Notes: generated by a model from the letters alone, not told the origin. Counted from the stretch's first letter, positions 22,332-35,400 are shown. The stretch is 64,000 bases of DNA from Strongyloides papillosus (GCA_005656395.1 SRSI01000023.1:248001-312000), one strand, 5' to 3'. Program-made: numbers and translations.

Positions 22332-22938
22332 TAGAAAATTTAAAAAAATATTGGTAAATTTAATAAAGTCACTAACAGAACATAATGTTTATTAAAAATA
22401 GAAAAATTTGACTTGGCTAAACGTTTTATACCTTCATTTACATAATTTCAACTAATAAAAAATACTTTAGATTACCGGTATTTTAATTATTCTTGTTTAC
22501 TTTAAATTTAGAGAAAAGTAAAAATTGAAAATGTGGTGATTCTAAATAATAATTTTATTTTATCTATTATTTTAATTTAATCATATAAATCACAAAAAAT
22601 TTTTTTACATCTCATGTAAAATAATTTAATGTTCCAACGACATTAACTTTAATTTTAGACATTTTATTTTCATTGTTTTTAAAAATGTGTTTAATGGTTG
22701 CAAAAAATAATTTTTTACATAAAAGAACTAAGTTCCTGGATATTGTTAAAATAAAGGCGATTTAACCTTTTGAATATCATAAGTCATAAATAAAACACAA
22801 AAATTTAATAATAAACATTTAAATAATTTCGTTAGAATACTTTAAAGGATTAATTAAAAAATTTATTTTAATAATAAAATGTAAATGTGATTAAGGTATA
22901 TAAAGCTTTCAAACTTATTAATTTCATCAAATTTTAAA
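22332..22938. other. Intergenic, 5' flank of the orphan secreted protein
   Basis: AT-rich flank with no gene. It contains the TATA-like sequence listed separately. Confidence 0.5.
22897..22905 (+). promoter_or_regulatory. TATA-like box
   Basis: TATATAAAG lies 34-42 bases before the ATG at 22939, a spacing that allows a short 5' UTR. It is the only such box with an obvious partner gene here, but in DNA this AT-rich the match is weak evidence. Confidence 0.35.
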
Positions 22939-23430
22939 ATGAAATATATATTCGCTTCTATTGTTTTATCAATTGTTATTTTTATAACTATTAACGGAAC
23001 TCCTGAAAATAGTGCAAGTGATACATCTAACACAACAAAAAGACCAAATTGGCAACCATCAAAATTACCCGATAGTAAAGTTCGGCAATGTGCTTCAGAT
23101 TGTATAAATAAGTATAATTGTAGAGAGGGTACAAATTATACAGTTGGTGAGGTTTTAAAAAAGGATAACGCTAATGATAATGATGGACTTTTATTGAGAG
23201 TGAAATTCAATGCAACTTTTGATTGTGGTCCTATAATAACAGTAGGAGAAAAATGTAGCTATGATACTTTCGTCGGTAAATGCAAAATTTCATATAATAA
23301 TAGTGATATTATGGAAATTCAAAGAGTGAAAAATCTAACTGATACTAGTAGAGCAAAAATTAATTATGGAACTGGTCTTGAAGATGAATCAAACAATGTT
23401 TCTAGACGTTGTAAAAAAACTAAAAGTTAA
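22939..23430 (+). CDS. Orphan secreted cysteine-containing glycoprotein
   Basis: Single exon, 163 residues. MKYIFASIVLSIVIFITING is a clear signal peptide. The mature part has nine cysteines, in clusters CASDCINKYNC, CGP..GEKC..GKC and a final RRCKK, and six N-glycosylation sequons (NTT, NYT, NAT, NNS, NLT, NVS) in about 140 residues. There is no membrane segment. I do not recognise the fold; a distant relation to netrin-like or cystatin-like modules crossed my mind but no motif supports it. It is isolated, with more than 3 kb on its 5' side free of genes and transposons just upstream. Heavy glycosylation and secretion would suit a surface or host-exposed role; that is inference. Confidence 0.8.
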   Translation: MKYIFASIVLSIVIFITINGTPENSASDTSNTTKRPNWQPSKLPDSKVRQCASDCINKYNCREGTNYTVGEVLKKDNANDNDGLLLRVKFNATFDCGPIITVGEKCSYDTFVGKCKISYNNSDIMEIQRVKNLTDTSRAKINYGTGLEDESNNVSRRCKKTKS

Positions 23431-23600
23431 AAATTCAACATAATTTAATATTTCTAAAAATTTTATAAAAACGTTTTTTTATTAAACGAAAATTTTTTAA
23501 TATTGAAAACTGTTTTTAATTTTTTCAACGATTTTAACAAATCTTTGATAATTTCAAATAAAATTAATTTTCTATAATAAAAAGAAATAAGAAAAATAAC

Positions 23601-24275
23601 TTTTATCTCATAACTCTTTTCAAATTCAACCGATTTTTATGAGTAAACAGTAAAAAGATGTGTTTTTCCAAACTTAGTAGAGAAAATGGGTCTCAAAAGT
23701 TTTGGGTCATAACTGATCAAATTATCTCTAAAAACACCGTTTTTATGACCTTCTTTAGCATGAATTTGACCAGGGAGAAACGTTATTTTAAAATAGATAA
23801 TATACAATGGTTTATATACCATTTGAAAGGTTTACTACTATAATAGGGTGAAATACAATACTACAGTAATGTATTAAAAATTGGCTGAGTTATTGTCCAA
23901 AGAGTGGTGACTATTTTGAGAAAAAAAAGTTTAAAATTTAAATAGCTATAACTTAGTCATAATTTAATGAAAACAATTAAAATAATATATGCTGTATAGA
24001 TCCACGTTTACCGTAAAAAATGAGAGTCTAACGAAGTTTGTACCTTAACAAAGGAAGAAAGTATGTTAATTTGAATGTTAACTTTTTCGTTTTTTTTTCC
24101 ATTTTTTTTGTAAAAATTAATTTTGTCTTCAGCATAACTTTCTTCAAACTTAAACTATTTTTATGATTAAGTAAGGATTAGATAAGTTTTGTTCTAACTT
24201 AGTGAGGAAAATGGACCTCAAAACTTTTGGTCCATAAGTGTTCGAGTTACATTTAAAAAAATCTCTTTTTGGACA
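23601..24275. repeat. Imperfect direct repeat, period about 520 bp
   Basis: Block 1 (23601-23760) and block 2 (24121-24275) share, in order, TCATAACT/GCATAACTTTC, TTTTTATGA, ACTTAGT.AG.AAAATGG, CTCAAAA.TTTTGG and TCATAA/CCATAA, then ATCTCT. A further similar pair (GAGTTATTGTCCAAAGAGTGG at about 23885 and AAAGTTATTCCTTAAAGTGG at about 24774) suggests the unit was once larger. Confidence 0.6.
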
Positions 24276-24470
24276 ATTTTTTGTATATTTTTGTCTTTCA
24301 AATAATTTTTGTAAAAATGTGGTGTTAACAACACCTTATAATGATGAGTATGAGAAAACTTAAAACTTTATAAGAACTAAAAAATACAATAAAGGCCTTA
24401 TATATATGATAGTTATGTAAAGATATGTAAAATATGTTAATGGGATAAACAAAATAAAGTAACGAAAACA

Positions 24471-24514
24471 TGTTGCATAATCCAAGCTAATGGAGGCTTG
24501 GGAAATGCAACATA
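24471..24514. other. Composite hairpin, possible structured RNA or element end
   Basis: ATGTTGCAT (24471-24479) pairs perfectly with ATGCAACAT (24506-24514). After a 3x3 internal loop (AAT/GAA), CCAAGC (24483-24488) pairs perfectly with GCTTGG (24497-24502), closing an 8-nt loop TAATGGAG. Fifteen base pairs with six G-C-rich inner pairs is unusual in this AT-rich setting. Confidence 0.45.
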
Positions 24515-24960
24515 AAAGAAAAATATATAAAGAATAAATTTAAAATAAATATAACACTTTTTCTTACTTAAAAGATTGAGAAATCCTGTTCGATTTCTTA
24601 ATATTAAAATAAACGTATTTTACTAACATTTTTTAGTTATTTCTTTTTTGCGTCAAACATGCTGTTTGACGTAGCAAAAAATAAATGAAATTTTCTAACT
24701 TATGAATCATTTTAAAGGTACAACTCAAGAATAAGGTATAAACATAGTAATATTAAGATTGTTTAATAAATGGCCAAAGTTATTCCTTAAAGTGGTTAAT
24801 ATTTTACTAGCAAAAAAATTTTAATAGAATGCTTTAGATGATTAAAAAAGATATTAAAAGATATTATCTTCGGATATTTAATAAAATATTTTTTGACCAG
24901 CTAATCTTCTTATTACAAATATTTTAACTAATGGCTTATAATATAAAATTCCTTTTATAA

Positions 24961-25015
24961 AAAATGTGCTGTGACCCAGCCGTACAAGTACTACTGAAGG
25001 CAGGTCTATGGCAAA
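24961..25015 (-). repeat. GC-rich module with oligo-T, copy 1
   Basis: On the minus strand: TTTGCCATAGACCTGCCTTC, then AGTAGTACTTGTACGGCTGG, then a stretch ending AGCACATTTTTTATAAA. It resembles the minus strand of 37995-38046, which also ends AGCAC then T7 and ATAAA. It could be the 3' end of a retroposon or a Pol III transcript with its terminator. Confidence 0.4.
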
Positions 25016-25564
25016 TATGGAGGAAAATATGCATAAAATGTAATTCTTTTTTCAGTTAAATTTATATATTATTTAGAATTTTTCAATGTTTAAAAGAATA
25101 CAAAATGATAAATGGAATGTTAAAACCCTAAAATAATCATTATTTATGCTATTCATTTTTTTATTCATCATTTCTTAATGTAAATAGTGATCATTAAAAA
25201 TATTTCGTCTTGTTATTGTCTGCAAAAATCTATCAAAAATTATTGAAAATTCATCTTATTAATATGTAAACCGAATATTAAGTTTCAAAATATTTTGAGA
25301 AACCTTTATTTCTCTTTTCGATGGTAGCTAAAATTTACTTCTCAATTAGAAAAAAATTTTGAATATATTCTTATCCACAAGACGGAAAAAAAAACGATTT
25401 TGCTTTGCATGTACACTAAATTACACAATTAATACCAACGTTAAAATTAATGAAGTTTAATATTATGTTGGTAAAAAAATATTTATCATATAACTAAATT
25501 AGCAATTTAACATATAAAAAACATATGAAAATACATTATATAATTAAAAAATCAACGGTAATTT

Positions 25565-27223
25565 TTATATCGGTAACATGAATAGATCCATTTGTTCTCT
25601 AAATGTTCGAATTACATCCTGATAACGATACTTTTCATACTTGTTCTTATAGAATACTTTGATAGGAATGTTGTGATCTTGAGTAATTAACATAAAATGA
25701 GGATATCTACTAAATAATAATTTATTTTCTATGTCATGCTTGTACGGTTTTTCATCCCTATCTAAACATTCACATTCTTTTATATCATGTTCTACAATAA
25801 GATACCTAACTGAAGCCGGAATTCTAAAGTTAATAGGTATATTTACATGAAGAAATTCCAGTGATTTAAATTTATCCAAAATATCATCTTTACGAATCTT
25901 CATATTCCACAATGTTAACTCCTTCAAATTAGGTAATGAACAACGTATAGCATGGGACATTTTCGTAGTCAATTTTTCATTAGCAATTATTGTCAATTTT
26001 GTAACTGATTGTGGTAAATTTTCAATGACATGTCGTATCAAAACATATAAAGGAAAAGGTAGGAAATTATACTCATCTTTATTTCGTACAGCTATCTCTG
26101 AAACAATACACATCTCCTCCAAAAAATGACAATCCGTTAAATTTTGTAATGGCCATTCATTTTCAAGTACCGATCTATCTATTCTTCCACCTCTAGTTTG
26201 GGGTGGATCATCATGCAATGCTGATGGGAAGAAAAAGGACATAGATTTCAAGTATTGTAATTTCGGTAACATTCTATTTATTGCACTATTTGGCGTATAA
26301 GTGTAATTGAAATGTTGAATTCTGTTGAAATCAAATGATGTGTGCAATCCAAAATCTTTTAGCAAACTTAAGTATTGCCAACTTAAACGATGATCAACTT
26401 TTATATTCAATTTGTGTTTTAATAACATTTGTAACATCGTTTTATTTTCCGGGGTATGATATAGAACTGTTGTTTTATAAAACGTACATGTTATGTCTGG
26501 TTTTTTTGATAAATACTCAACAAATGGTTCAAATTGCTTCAATTCACTAAGTGTCAAATTTTGTTGTTTTCTTTTATCAATACAAAAACCGAATTCTTCG
26601 AGATTTGGAAGATTAGTAAAAAAATTATTCTTTTTACTATTTTTATCTGAATAAAACCTTATTATTGAATTTATATTAATATTAGTTATCACTCGGATTT
26701 TATGACTCTTTAGATGTCTTATGACAGCCAACGGGAATCCTGAAGGATGATTATTAAAACTATCCATAAAATTTAAAATTTTAGCATTTGGAAACATTTC
26801 AAAGTAATCATCTATAATTTTAGCAATCTTAACAGCGTAATCATCATACTTCTTAGTAAGTTTTGATTTCCTTTGATCTTCAATGCGAAAATGCACCTCA
26901 TCTATCATATCTATTTCATCAGGTTGAAGTGATTCAAAGAACTTTTTCTCAATTTTCACAGAATCATCATTAAGATATAATGTTCTAATTCTCCCAGTAC
27001 TGGGGACTTGGCGTTGTTTTTCTTTATCAGATATCACCAAAGTTGTGCAAAATTTCCTTCTTCTCAATACCAAAATATTCTTAGTCATTGATACGCTTCT
27101 GTAAGCAGCTTTACATGATAATGAAAAATTATCCAAATCATTAATCGATAGTATATAAGTTAGAAGGTTTTTAGCAAAATAATCATTATTTAATATATCC
27201 AAAATGGTGCATGTGCTTGCCAT
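25565..27223 (-). CDS. F-box-like protein
   Basis: Single exon, 552 residues from the ATG at 27223 (GTG two codons earlier is not used). Residues 5-45 (ILDILNNDYFAKNLLTYILS, then INDLDNFSLSCKAAYRSV) follow the F-box pattern: hydrophobic start, D-L, S-L-x-C-K. The remainder has leucine-spaced segments such as LPNLKELTLWNMKI and LEFLHVNIPINF that suggest degenerate leucine-rich repeats. By family analogy it would bring substrates to an SCF ubiquitin ligase. Nematodes have large fast-evolving families of such genes. No catalytic motif is expected. The F-box call rests on pattern only. Confidence 0.7.
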   Translation of the reverse strand: MASTCTILDILNNDYFAKNLLTYILSINDLDNFSLSCKAAYRSVSMTKNILVLRRRKFCTTLVISDKEKQRQVPSTGRIRTLYLNDDSVKIEKKFFESLQPDEIDMIDEVHFRIEDQRKSKLTKKYDDYAVKIAKIIDDYFEMFPNAKILNFMDSFNNHPSGFPLAVIRHLKSHKIRVITNININSIIRFYSDKNSKKNNFFTNLPNLEEFGFCIDKRKQQNLTLSELKQFEPFVEYLSKKPDITCTFYKTTVLYHTPENKTMLQMLLKHKLNIKVDHRLSWQYLSLLKDFGLHTSFDFNRIQHFNYTYTPNSAINRMLPKLQYLKSMSFFFPSALHDDPPQTRGGRIDRSVLENEWPLQNLTDCHFLEEMCIVSEIAVRNKDEYNFLPFPLYVLIRHVIENLPQSVTKLTIIANEKLTTKMSHAIRCSLPNLKELTLWNMKIRKDDILDKFKSLEFLHVNIPINFRIPASVRYLIVEHDIKECECLDRDEKPYKHDIENKLLFSRYPHFMLITQDHNIPIKVFYKNKYEKYRYQDVIRTFREQMDLFMLPI

Positions 27224-28651
27224 AATCACTAAAACAATAAATTAATAAGAATAATATAATTTACTATCATAAACCGATATAAATGAAACATGAAAAATCA
27301 TATTAATAACTGTTAGAAGTGACAAAAATGTTTCCTTATATAAAAATGATTGCTGCGATTAAAAATGTATGTAGGATACGCGAAATAAAATGTGTTTTAT
27401 GGTACAAAATTAAAACTGTAAAATGACGTTTAAAAAATAATTATCATTAATTTTGTAATTGCAAAAGTATATATTAGTTTTAGAAATTAACCACTTAATT
27501 AATTTTAAAATAATAAATTATAATATAATGTAATAAAACAATCTTTTATTATGTCTAAATGATTTCACATCATCATGTAACACTTTTGATATCATCAAAA
27601 TTTGAAATAAAATAATTACAAAATATAATTAAAATCCTAATCTTCTATGATAATTACAAAATAAAGATATATTATCATTATTTTAAACTATAATATGCAG
27701 CAATGAAAAATATTAACTATAAAAAAAAGTTAAAACTCAACATTAAAAGTGCACTATTAATTAATTTAATAAATTTCAGTGAGTAATAAATAATTTACAC
27801 AAACCACACAAGAATACTTAGTAATAAATAATTTAAAAAACATACTTTTCTAGTAGTAATAATTTTTTAAAATACAAAATGTACATACCATAACTCTATA
27901 CATTTTGGTGAAACGACTCTTCTAATTGATTATACTCAAAATGCAATTACGTGCTTTTTAAAAAGTTTTGAAATTATTATCCTCTAGAAGGTGACCTATT
28001 TTTTACTGCGAAATTTTTTTTAAATTAGTATAATAGACTAAATGGTTTAATACTTGAGATTTGTTGACAGAAAATGTATTTATGTGTTGAATTATCATTT
28101 TCTGGGAGAGTGTAGTGATTGGTTTAAAAAGTTTACAAATATAACTTACAGATAACCAATATTGTTTATATTTTATTTTATTATTGTAAATTTTATTTCA
28201 GATTTTTAGAAAATATTATACAACCAAATGCATTATCTTATTCAAAAATGATAAAGTAAAGAATAGGAAATCGCTATTCTTCTCAATTCCTATACAATAA
28301 AGGTACTGGTACTCAACAACCTACTATACGAATCCTTTCAGCTAAAGTTAGAAAAGTATCACAAACTATACAACACAAATAGACATTTCTAAAGAAAATC
28401 TTAACATAAAATAATATATATACACATTCTCTCAAAAATTAAAAAACAATTTTCATAAAAATACTTCCGTCTATAAAAACAAAAATTTCCTCTTAATACA
28501 TAATTGACGTAAAAAGTTATGGATATTTTCATATGAATAACAAATATTCTGCCAGTTTATACAGGTTTATTTCATCTTTAATCTTCAACTTTAATACCTA
28601 AAAGCTTATCAAATATAAAGAAAAATATTTTATTGGTAAAATAAAAATATA
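27224..28651. other. Intergenic between F-box-like gene and nuclear receptor
   Basis: About 1.4 kb of AT-rich spacer; no exon, RNA gene or repeat recognised. Confidence 0.5.
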
Positions 28652-30112
28652 CTATACAATATTAATATGATCAGGCATTGATGTTTCTTTGACTATAGAA
28701 CTAATTTTATAGCATTGAAACATATCAGTAAATTCCAATGACTCACTAATTTTAATTGCCACTTTTCTTATTGTTGGTATTCTAAGAATTATATCACCAA
28801 ATCTTTGGTTAGCAACATCTTCATCTGCATAACATTTTGAAATGTAATATAATAAAGTATTTATGTGCTTTTTTTGTTCTGCCATAATGTTTCTTTGTGA
28901 AGCAAACCCTAAATTAACTGTATCTGGATCAAAAAGCATTATAGATTGGAGGATAGCAAATTCTGTTGTAGTTATTTTTAGTTTTCTAAACGGTTTACAA
29001 ATAAAATTAAATACTAATTTCATTGCTGGTGTCAATGTATTTAGGTTGGGATTTATTTTAAATACCTCAGGAAAATTATGCGTAAAAGAATGACCATCTG
29101 GGTGTTCAATTTTATCGGAAATATGATTTGGTGTTCTAAATGCCTCACACATAGCAATGTAACTTGGTGCATGATTAACTATTAAACTAATTTTATCAGA
29201 GTATGGTAATTTATTAAAAGCTTTAAATGTTTTGGCCCAATCAACATATAATGTTATTATCCTCGACCTCCAAAATGGTACTTTATATTTTTCATCACTC
29301 ATCGTTGGTTGGACAATTGGATGAGAATATGTTACATCTACTGGTCTTGCAAATATTGATGGTGAATTTATGCCAACATTCAAATTAGGGTATGCTTCCA
29401 GGCTAGCACGAGTTAATAGTAATGTAAAAGTATCTTCAAGTTTTTTTAATTTCCTAAAATTTGCCTTGAATATCTTTATACTTTCTTGTGTAAATCCAGG
29501 CATATCTGAAGAGTCTATAAATTTTTAGAAAGATATATTGATTATAAATATTTTTTACTAATTTAATTACCATTTTCTATCTGAAAACCACAATAGTCAT
29601 TTGTTATGTTTTTATCATCAGGTTCATTATTAGTACACCTTTTTTTAACATTCCTTTTCGTATAACCAATCTTATCTCTACAATTTTGAATTGCTAAAAA
29701 GAATTCTTAATGACAAAATTGAAAAACAATGAATACCTGATTTATTCATTCCCACAGTAATACATTTCTTTAGTCGACAAAATTGACAAGAACATCTCCC
29801 AGCCTTCGAAACATCACAATCCTCCACTCCCAAACATATATAATTCTTATTTTTCTACAACAAAATACATAAATAAAAATTTCTCCATCAACTTACCACA
29901 ATACTTCTCCTAAAAAATGTCTTACTATAAAAAAAGTAACAAAATATTAAAAATATAAATTATTACCACCCGTTACATGACAAAACTCCATAATGCACAC
30001 CGGTAGCTTTATCAGAGCAGACTGCACAATTACTTTCCCCTAAATAAAATATAAAAATAAAACATTACAAAAAATCTTGCGACAAACCTTTCAAAAAAAT
30101 AGTATTACTCAT
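28652..30112 (-). CDS. Nuclear hormone receptor (DNA-binding and ligand-binding domains)
   Basis: Six exons: 30112-30088, 30039-29967, 29924-29897, 29854-29737, 29693-29571 and 29514-28652, total 409 residues, phases consistent. The DNA-binding domain runs from residue 13 to about 80: CAVCSDKATGVHYGVLSCNG followed by CKTFFRR, with P-box CNGCK, then a second finger C...C...CQFC and RLKKCITVGM. The second exon junction falls inside the P-box Cys codon. The ligand-binding domain (about 125-409) has the helix 3-4 signature DWAKTFKAFNKLPYSDKISL and FAILQSIMLFDPD. The P-box CNGCKT type is common in nematode-expanded receptors. A helix-12 activation motif is not evident at the C-terminus. The ligand and the C. 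elegans counterpart cannot be told from this. It is a nuclear transcription factor. Confidence 0.93.
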
Positions 30113-32407
30113 AATATTGTATTATTTTTTTTCAATTTTCAAATAGTATTTATATGTTTTTTTTTGTTGAATCACTTTTGATAATATACACTTATACTTT
30201 TAATAAGATTATTTATGATTTTATTGATAAAAGAAAAAATATATTAGTAAATAAATATGGAATTAAAAATATTTTATCATAAATATATAAAGTCTCAATT
30301 TCGCTGTCATCTATGGTTGTTGAGCAAGTTTACACACATTCATATTATAGATCAAATTTTACAAGGTTGACGTAATTAGACAAAAATCAAATGCAATTGT
30401 ATGTTAATAAACTTTCATAAAAGGAAGTTAAATTGAAATTATTAACATTTTTATTGTTGTATTTATAGTATATAGCATATTTGTATTTGAATGACGTACA
30501 TTTTTATTTCACTTAGTTTGTTTAGTCTAAATATATTTAGTTATTTTATTTTAAGATGTATGAAAATACTACTATATGTAATTTTAAATATACCGATAAA
30601 TATGTAGTGTGATGATAACATTAAATGTTCCTTATTTCTTAATGTTAAGGTACATTTAATATTATTTCATGTAAACATTTTTAGAAATATATTAAAAAAA
30701 TTATTTGAAGTATGTAAGTGTTATCTTATTATATTGTCAAAAATGAATTAAAAAGAATCATTAAATTAATTGAAAAGTCATAAAATAAATTGATTATCAA
30801 AAAAACCTCCTTATTTTATTATTTATTGTTACATCTTATCAAATTTTTTCATTTATTAGAATATTTCTATAAAAATATTACTTGCTATGAGATGATATTT
30901 AAAGTTTTTGTTTCTATATTTGTTCTATCTTTATTGACAATTATTTTTGAATAATATTTAATTATTGTCATATATAATCATCAAGTAGCAGGTGCTGATA
31001 TTAGAATATTACTCATCTAATTACTTCAAATACTTTCTTTTTAAAAGGTACGGTAGGTTGGCCTAATTTAGACAACAAAATAAATTTTGGTTTTTTGCAG
31101 GGTTTCAATCATCTTATAAAGCTTCAAATCGTTACTATAAATACTGTATTCCTGCCTCACTATGATTCATATCATACTTTTTCTAGTGCTGATTTTTCGT
31201 CTATTATGGAGTTGATAGTACAAAAATTCACAATCAAAAGCTGTTTGATATACAAACTTTTGTATTGCTGAATTTTTGCCCTATCATCTTTATAAAATTT
31301 TTATCAAATCATAATATTTTAATTCCATGATAAATAAAAAATTATTCAATTATTTTTTTTCCTTACATTTCCAAATTGTACTATCGTACAAACTTGTTTA
31401 TAAAATTTGTAATAATAAATCTTTACGAAATTTTAATTAAAATGTTTTTAACGCAAAAAATATTCTCACAATAATTATTTTCCAGATTATTTGAAAAATA
31501 ACAATACATTTTATGAAATTAATTTCTTTTTTCGATAGGAAGTTGCTGCGAGGATGACGTAAAATTTAAAAGTACATGAATATTTACATTTTAATTTAGA
31601 AATAATGAAATAAGTTGGTTGGTGTTTTATTTTGAAATAAGTACAAAAATGCAAACAAAATTTGTTAGACTAGGCATTTTTTAATAAACATAATTGAATA
31701 CTAATAATAAATAAGATTAATATTATATAAAATAACAACAATAAGGCGGTACCGAATAGGTTATATTAAATCCTGGATTAAGAACATGAAGCAGCTGAAA
31801 TGAAGATAAAATTTACTGTAGCCATTAAGATCTTTAGTCATGAGTAATGTTTTTTAATATATCTTCAATAAAAACATGCACTAATCATGAAGAAGAATTA
31901 ATTTCTAATTTTCTAGATGCATATTCCAAAAGTAAATAATTTTTCATGTGATGTTGTATACATAACTATATAATTAAGAAAAGTACTTTGCTAATTTTTG
32001 TAATATTGTTAAGAAAAAAATATTATTTACATATATAAAGCCATACAAAATTATTATTAAAACATGTTAGTAATATTTATTAAAAGTAGTTATAGAATTT
32101 TAGATTCATAACCATCATAATTCTCAAAAAAAAATGATTATAAACATTGATGTAACAAATTAAAGAATATAAGTATAACAAAATTTTACTTATAATATTT
32201 GGTAGACTTTCGCCAAATAGATAAAAAAAAATATTCCGTAAACAGGTAATAAACATGAATTAACAAAAATAATTAATAATTCATAAAGAAAATGAACTTT
32301 CAAAACTTCTTAAGAAGGTAAAAAAAGTGAATACTATATTTTGTTTACTTAACAAAAAGTGCATCATAAGACTTCTTTGATTAAAAAAATATCATATAAG
32401 TAACGGC
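30113..32407. other. Intergenic between nuclear receptor and guanylate cyclase
   Basis: The two genes are divergent, so both promoters should lie here. I recognise no gene, RNA or element; some moderately GC-rich sequence at 31050-31280 is unexplained. Confidence 0.5.
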
Positions 32408-35400
32408 ATGCATCATTCAAAAGTAGATCATACACTTTCCATGATGAAATTAACGTTTCTTCTCCTTTTCTCAATCTTTCACTCTATGAATTGTCAGATG
32501 AATGAATCTAATTATGGTATCGTTAGAGTTGGAATGCTATTTTCTAAAACAACTGAAAGGTATAAAGATTTCCAAATTTACCAAGGTACTGCATACGCTA
32601 CAATGGAAGCATTACGGCTTGCCAGAATTAATATGTCTAACCTACAATTCATCAATTTTCAGTAAATTATCTTAATTTCCTTATAACTAAATTATTATAA
32701 TAATAAATCATTTTTAGATTCAGTTGGGAGTTCCCTGAATGTGACATACCAATGGCTGCTGGAAAAACTTTCGAATTAATTAATGAGGAGGATGAACCAA
32801 TTGATGCACTATTAGGTCTTGGTTGTGCTGAGTCAGCAGAAGTAGTCATTAATATTGGAGCATATTATAATATTCCAATATACTTGTGGTCGGTGTTTAA
32901 TTCAAATTACCAAAATGCATCTAACACTGTTCAAATTACCCCTAACTATAAAGATTTTGGACGTACATTAGGGGAAATTTTCAATAAATTTAACTGGTCA
33001 ACATTATGCTTAATATACTACTCAAATATTGAAGCTTTAAATTCATGTAACTACTTTTCAGAAACTTTTTTATCTACTATTAATAATGAGTATCAACATA
33101 TTAATGTGGTACTTGTTAAACAATTGAATAATTATGATAATGTTACTTTAAATACATTGTCTAAACAAATAAAAGCGAGATCAAGAATAATAATATTGTG
33201 TTTTAATGATTATGATAAATTAAGAGATCTACTATTAAATTTTTATGATAATGGTATGAGTAACCCAGAATACGTCTACATAAACGTTGATGCTGACATG
33301 GATTACTACGTAAATACCGAAAATAAGAGTATATTTTTAGATAGCAATACACCAAGTGATGGTCGAGATATGGATGCATTGGATATCGGCAAATACATGT
33401 TCCATGCTCAAGTATCAATGAGAGGCGGGAACTCCAATCAGCATAATTACTTTAGAAGTGTGGCTAAAGAGGTAATGAAAAATCCACCCTTTAACTGTAC
33501 AACAGAATGTGAGGGGTATGATCGTGGAACAAGGTATGCAGGTTACCTCCATGATGCTGCGTTAGTTTATTACATTTCATTAGGTAAAATAATGGAAATA
33601 TATGGAGGAGAGGCAACTATTCAAAATCTATCTAGTAATGCAACGTATTTAAGAAAATATTCCCAAGGAACGTTTCCAGGAATAACTGGAGAATTTACAA
33701 TAAATGATAAATATACTAGAATTTCTGAATTTAGTTTTAGTTCTTATACAGATGCTGGTTTAGATATCGAAACATGGATATATTCTTATTGTAATGGTAC
33801 ACCTGTAAGTTAGTTTGCATTATTTTATTTTTTTTCTCCTATTTTTATATGTAGGTCCTTACATTAACATACAAAGACCCAAGAACAACGATATGGGCTA
33901 GTCGCGATGGTGTCCAACCATTAGACGAACCAATATGTGGGTATTCAGGCGAGTTATGTCCAGAATCATTTATAAATACAAATCCTGTTGTTTTTGCCGT
34001 TTTAATAGCCGGAGCCATTGTAGTTATATGCATCATCATTGGAGTAATACTATCATGTTTTTACATTAAAAGAAACGAAGCAAAAAAAGAAGATGAGTTA
34101 TGGAAAGTATCATACTTCAAACTTGAAGAATACGGCAATGAAAAAGACTTCGTGTCAAAAAGATCAATCCAATCAACAGGCCAAATATCCCAAAAAATAA
34201 CTGAATTCTCGGATTGTAATGGCAAATACAAACTCTACATGTACAAAAATGAAATTATCATTGGATGTAGTTTTAATGTAACATATGAATTGAATAACAA
34301 CGATAGAAAACATCTAAGAATGCTTAGGATGTTGGATCACGAAAATTTAAATAAATTTATAGGTTATGCTATTGATGCCCCAAATCCAATGTGTTTTTTT
34401 AAATTTTGTTATAGAGGCGATTTGAAAAATGTTTTTTGTAGTGATAATAGTAGGATAACAATTGATATATTTTTTAGCTATTCTATTATTATGGATGTTA
34501 TTTGTGGTTTACAATATATTCATAATAGCCCACTTGGTTATCATGGATATTTGACATCCCTGAATTGTTTAGTTGATGAGAGGTGGCAAGTTAAGATAAC
34601 AAATTATGGTATACCATTTATAAGGAAATTAGAAACTTTGGATAGTCAAGATTTACTATGGACAGCTCCAGAGATAGTGAGAGAAGAGGTACCAACACCC
34701 TCCTCATCATCAGACATTTTTTCATTATCAATAATCATAACAGAGATACTAAATCAAAAAGGTGCATACGACAACTCTGATATTCAGGGAGGAGTTGATG
34801 AAGTAATATACCTAATGAAAAGAAACAAATTAATACGGCCTAAAATAGAACCAGTATTAGATAATACACCACCTGCTATAGTAAGAGGATATAAAATAAA
34901 AATATACTGTAATAATTATTGGTTTTACTTTTAGATATTATTAATAAAAGATATGTGGAATGAGAATGCACATGAGAGACCATCAATTGATAAAATTAGA
35001 ACTTTAGTAAAAGAAATGTACAATTGTAAAAGCAAAAATTTAATGGACCATCTTTTTTTGATGCTAGAAAGCTACACAACAACATTAGAAGAAGAAATAA
35101 ATGAAAGGACAAAAGAATTGGTAGAGGAAAAAAAGAAAGCAGATACATTACTATCAAGAATGTTACCTGCCCAGGTAGCCGAAAAACTAAAATCAGGGCA
35201 AACAGTATCACCTGAACTCTTTGATTCAGTGACAATATTCTTTTCTGATGTTGTATCCTTCACAGTTCTAGCAAGTAAATGTACACCACTGCAGGTAGTA
35301 AATTTATTAAATAATCTTTACACAACATTTGATTCAATTATAAATGAACATGATGTTTATAAGGTAAGCCGCTACCCTTTCGGTAATATTTTATTTTACC

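Larger units (their letters stand above)
23431..25564. other. Gene-free stretch with imperfect tandem repeats and hairpins
   Basis: Two related blocks at about 23601-23760 and 24121-24275, a composite hairpin at 24471-24514, a palindrome at about 24645-24680 and a GC-rich module at 24961-25015 are described separately. Overlapping open frames of about 60 codons at 23637-23843 fall inside the repeat and are not credible genes. Confidence 0.5.

Noticed and set aside
23637..23843. Overlapping 61-codon frames on both strands
   Set aside because: Both fall in an imperfect direct repeat; the second copy of the repeat does not keep either frame open.
27224..27229. GTG start two codons upstream of the F-box-like gene's ATG
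   Set aside because: An ATG in good context is available at 27223; nuclear genes of nematodes do not normally start at GTG.
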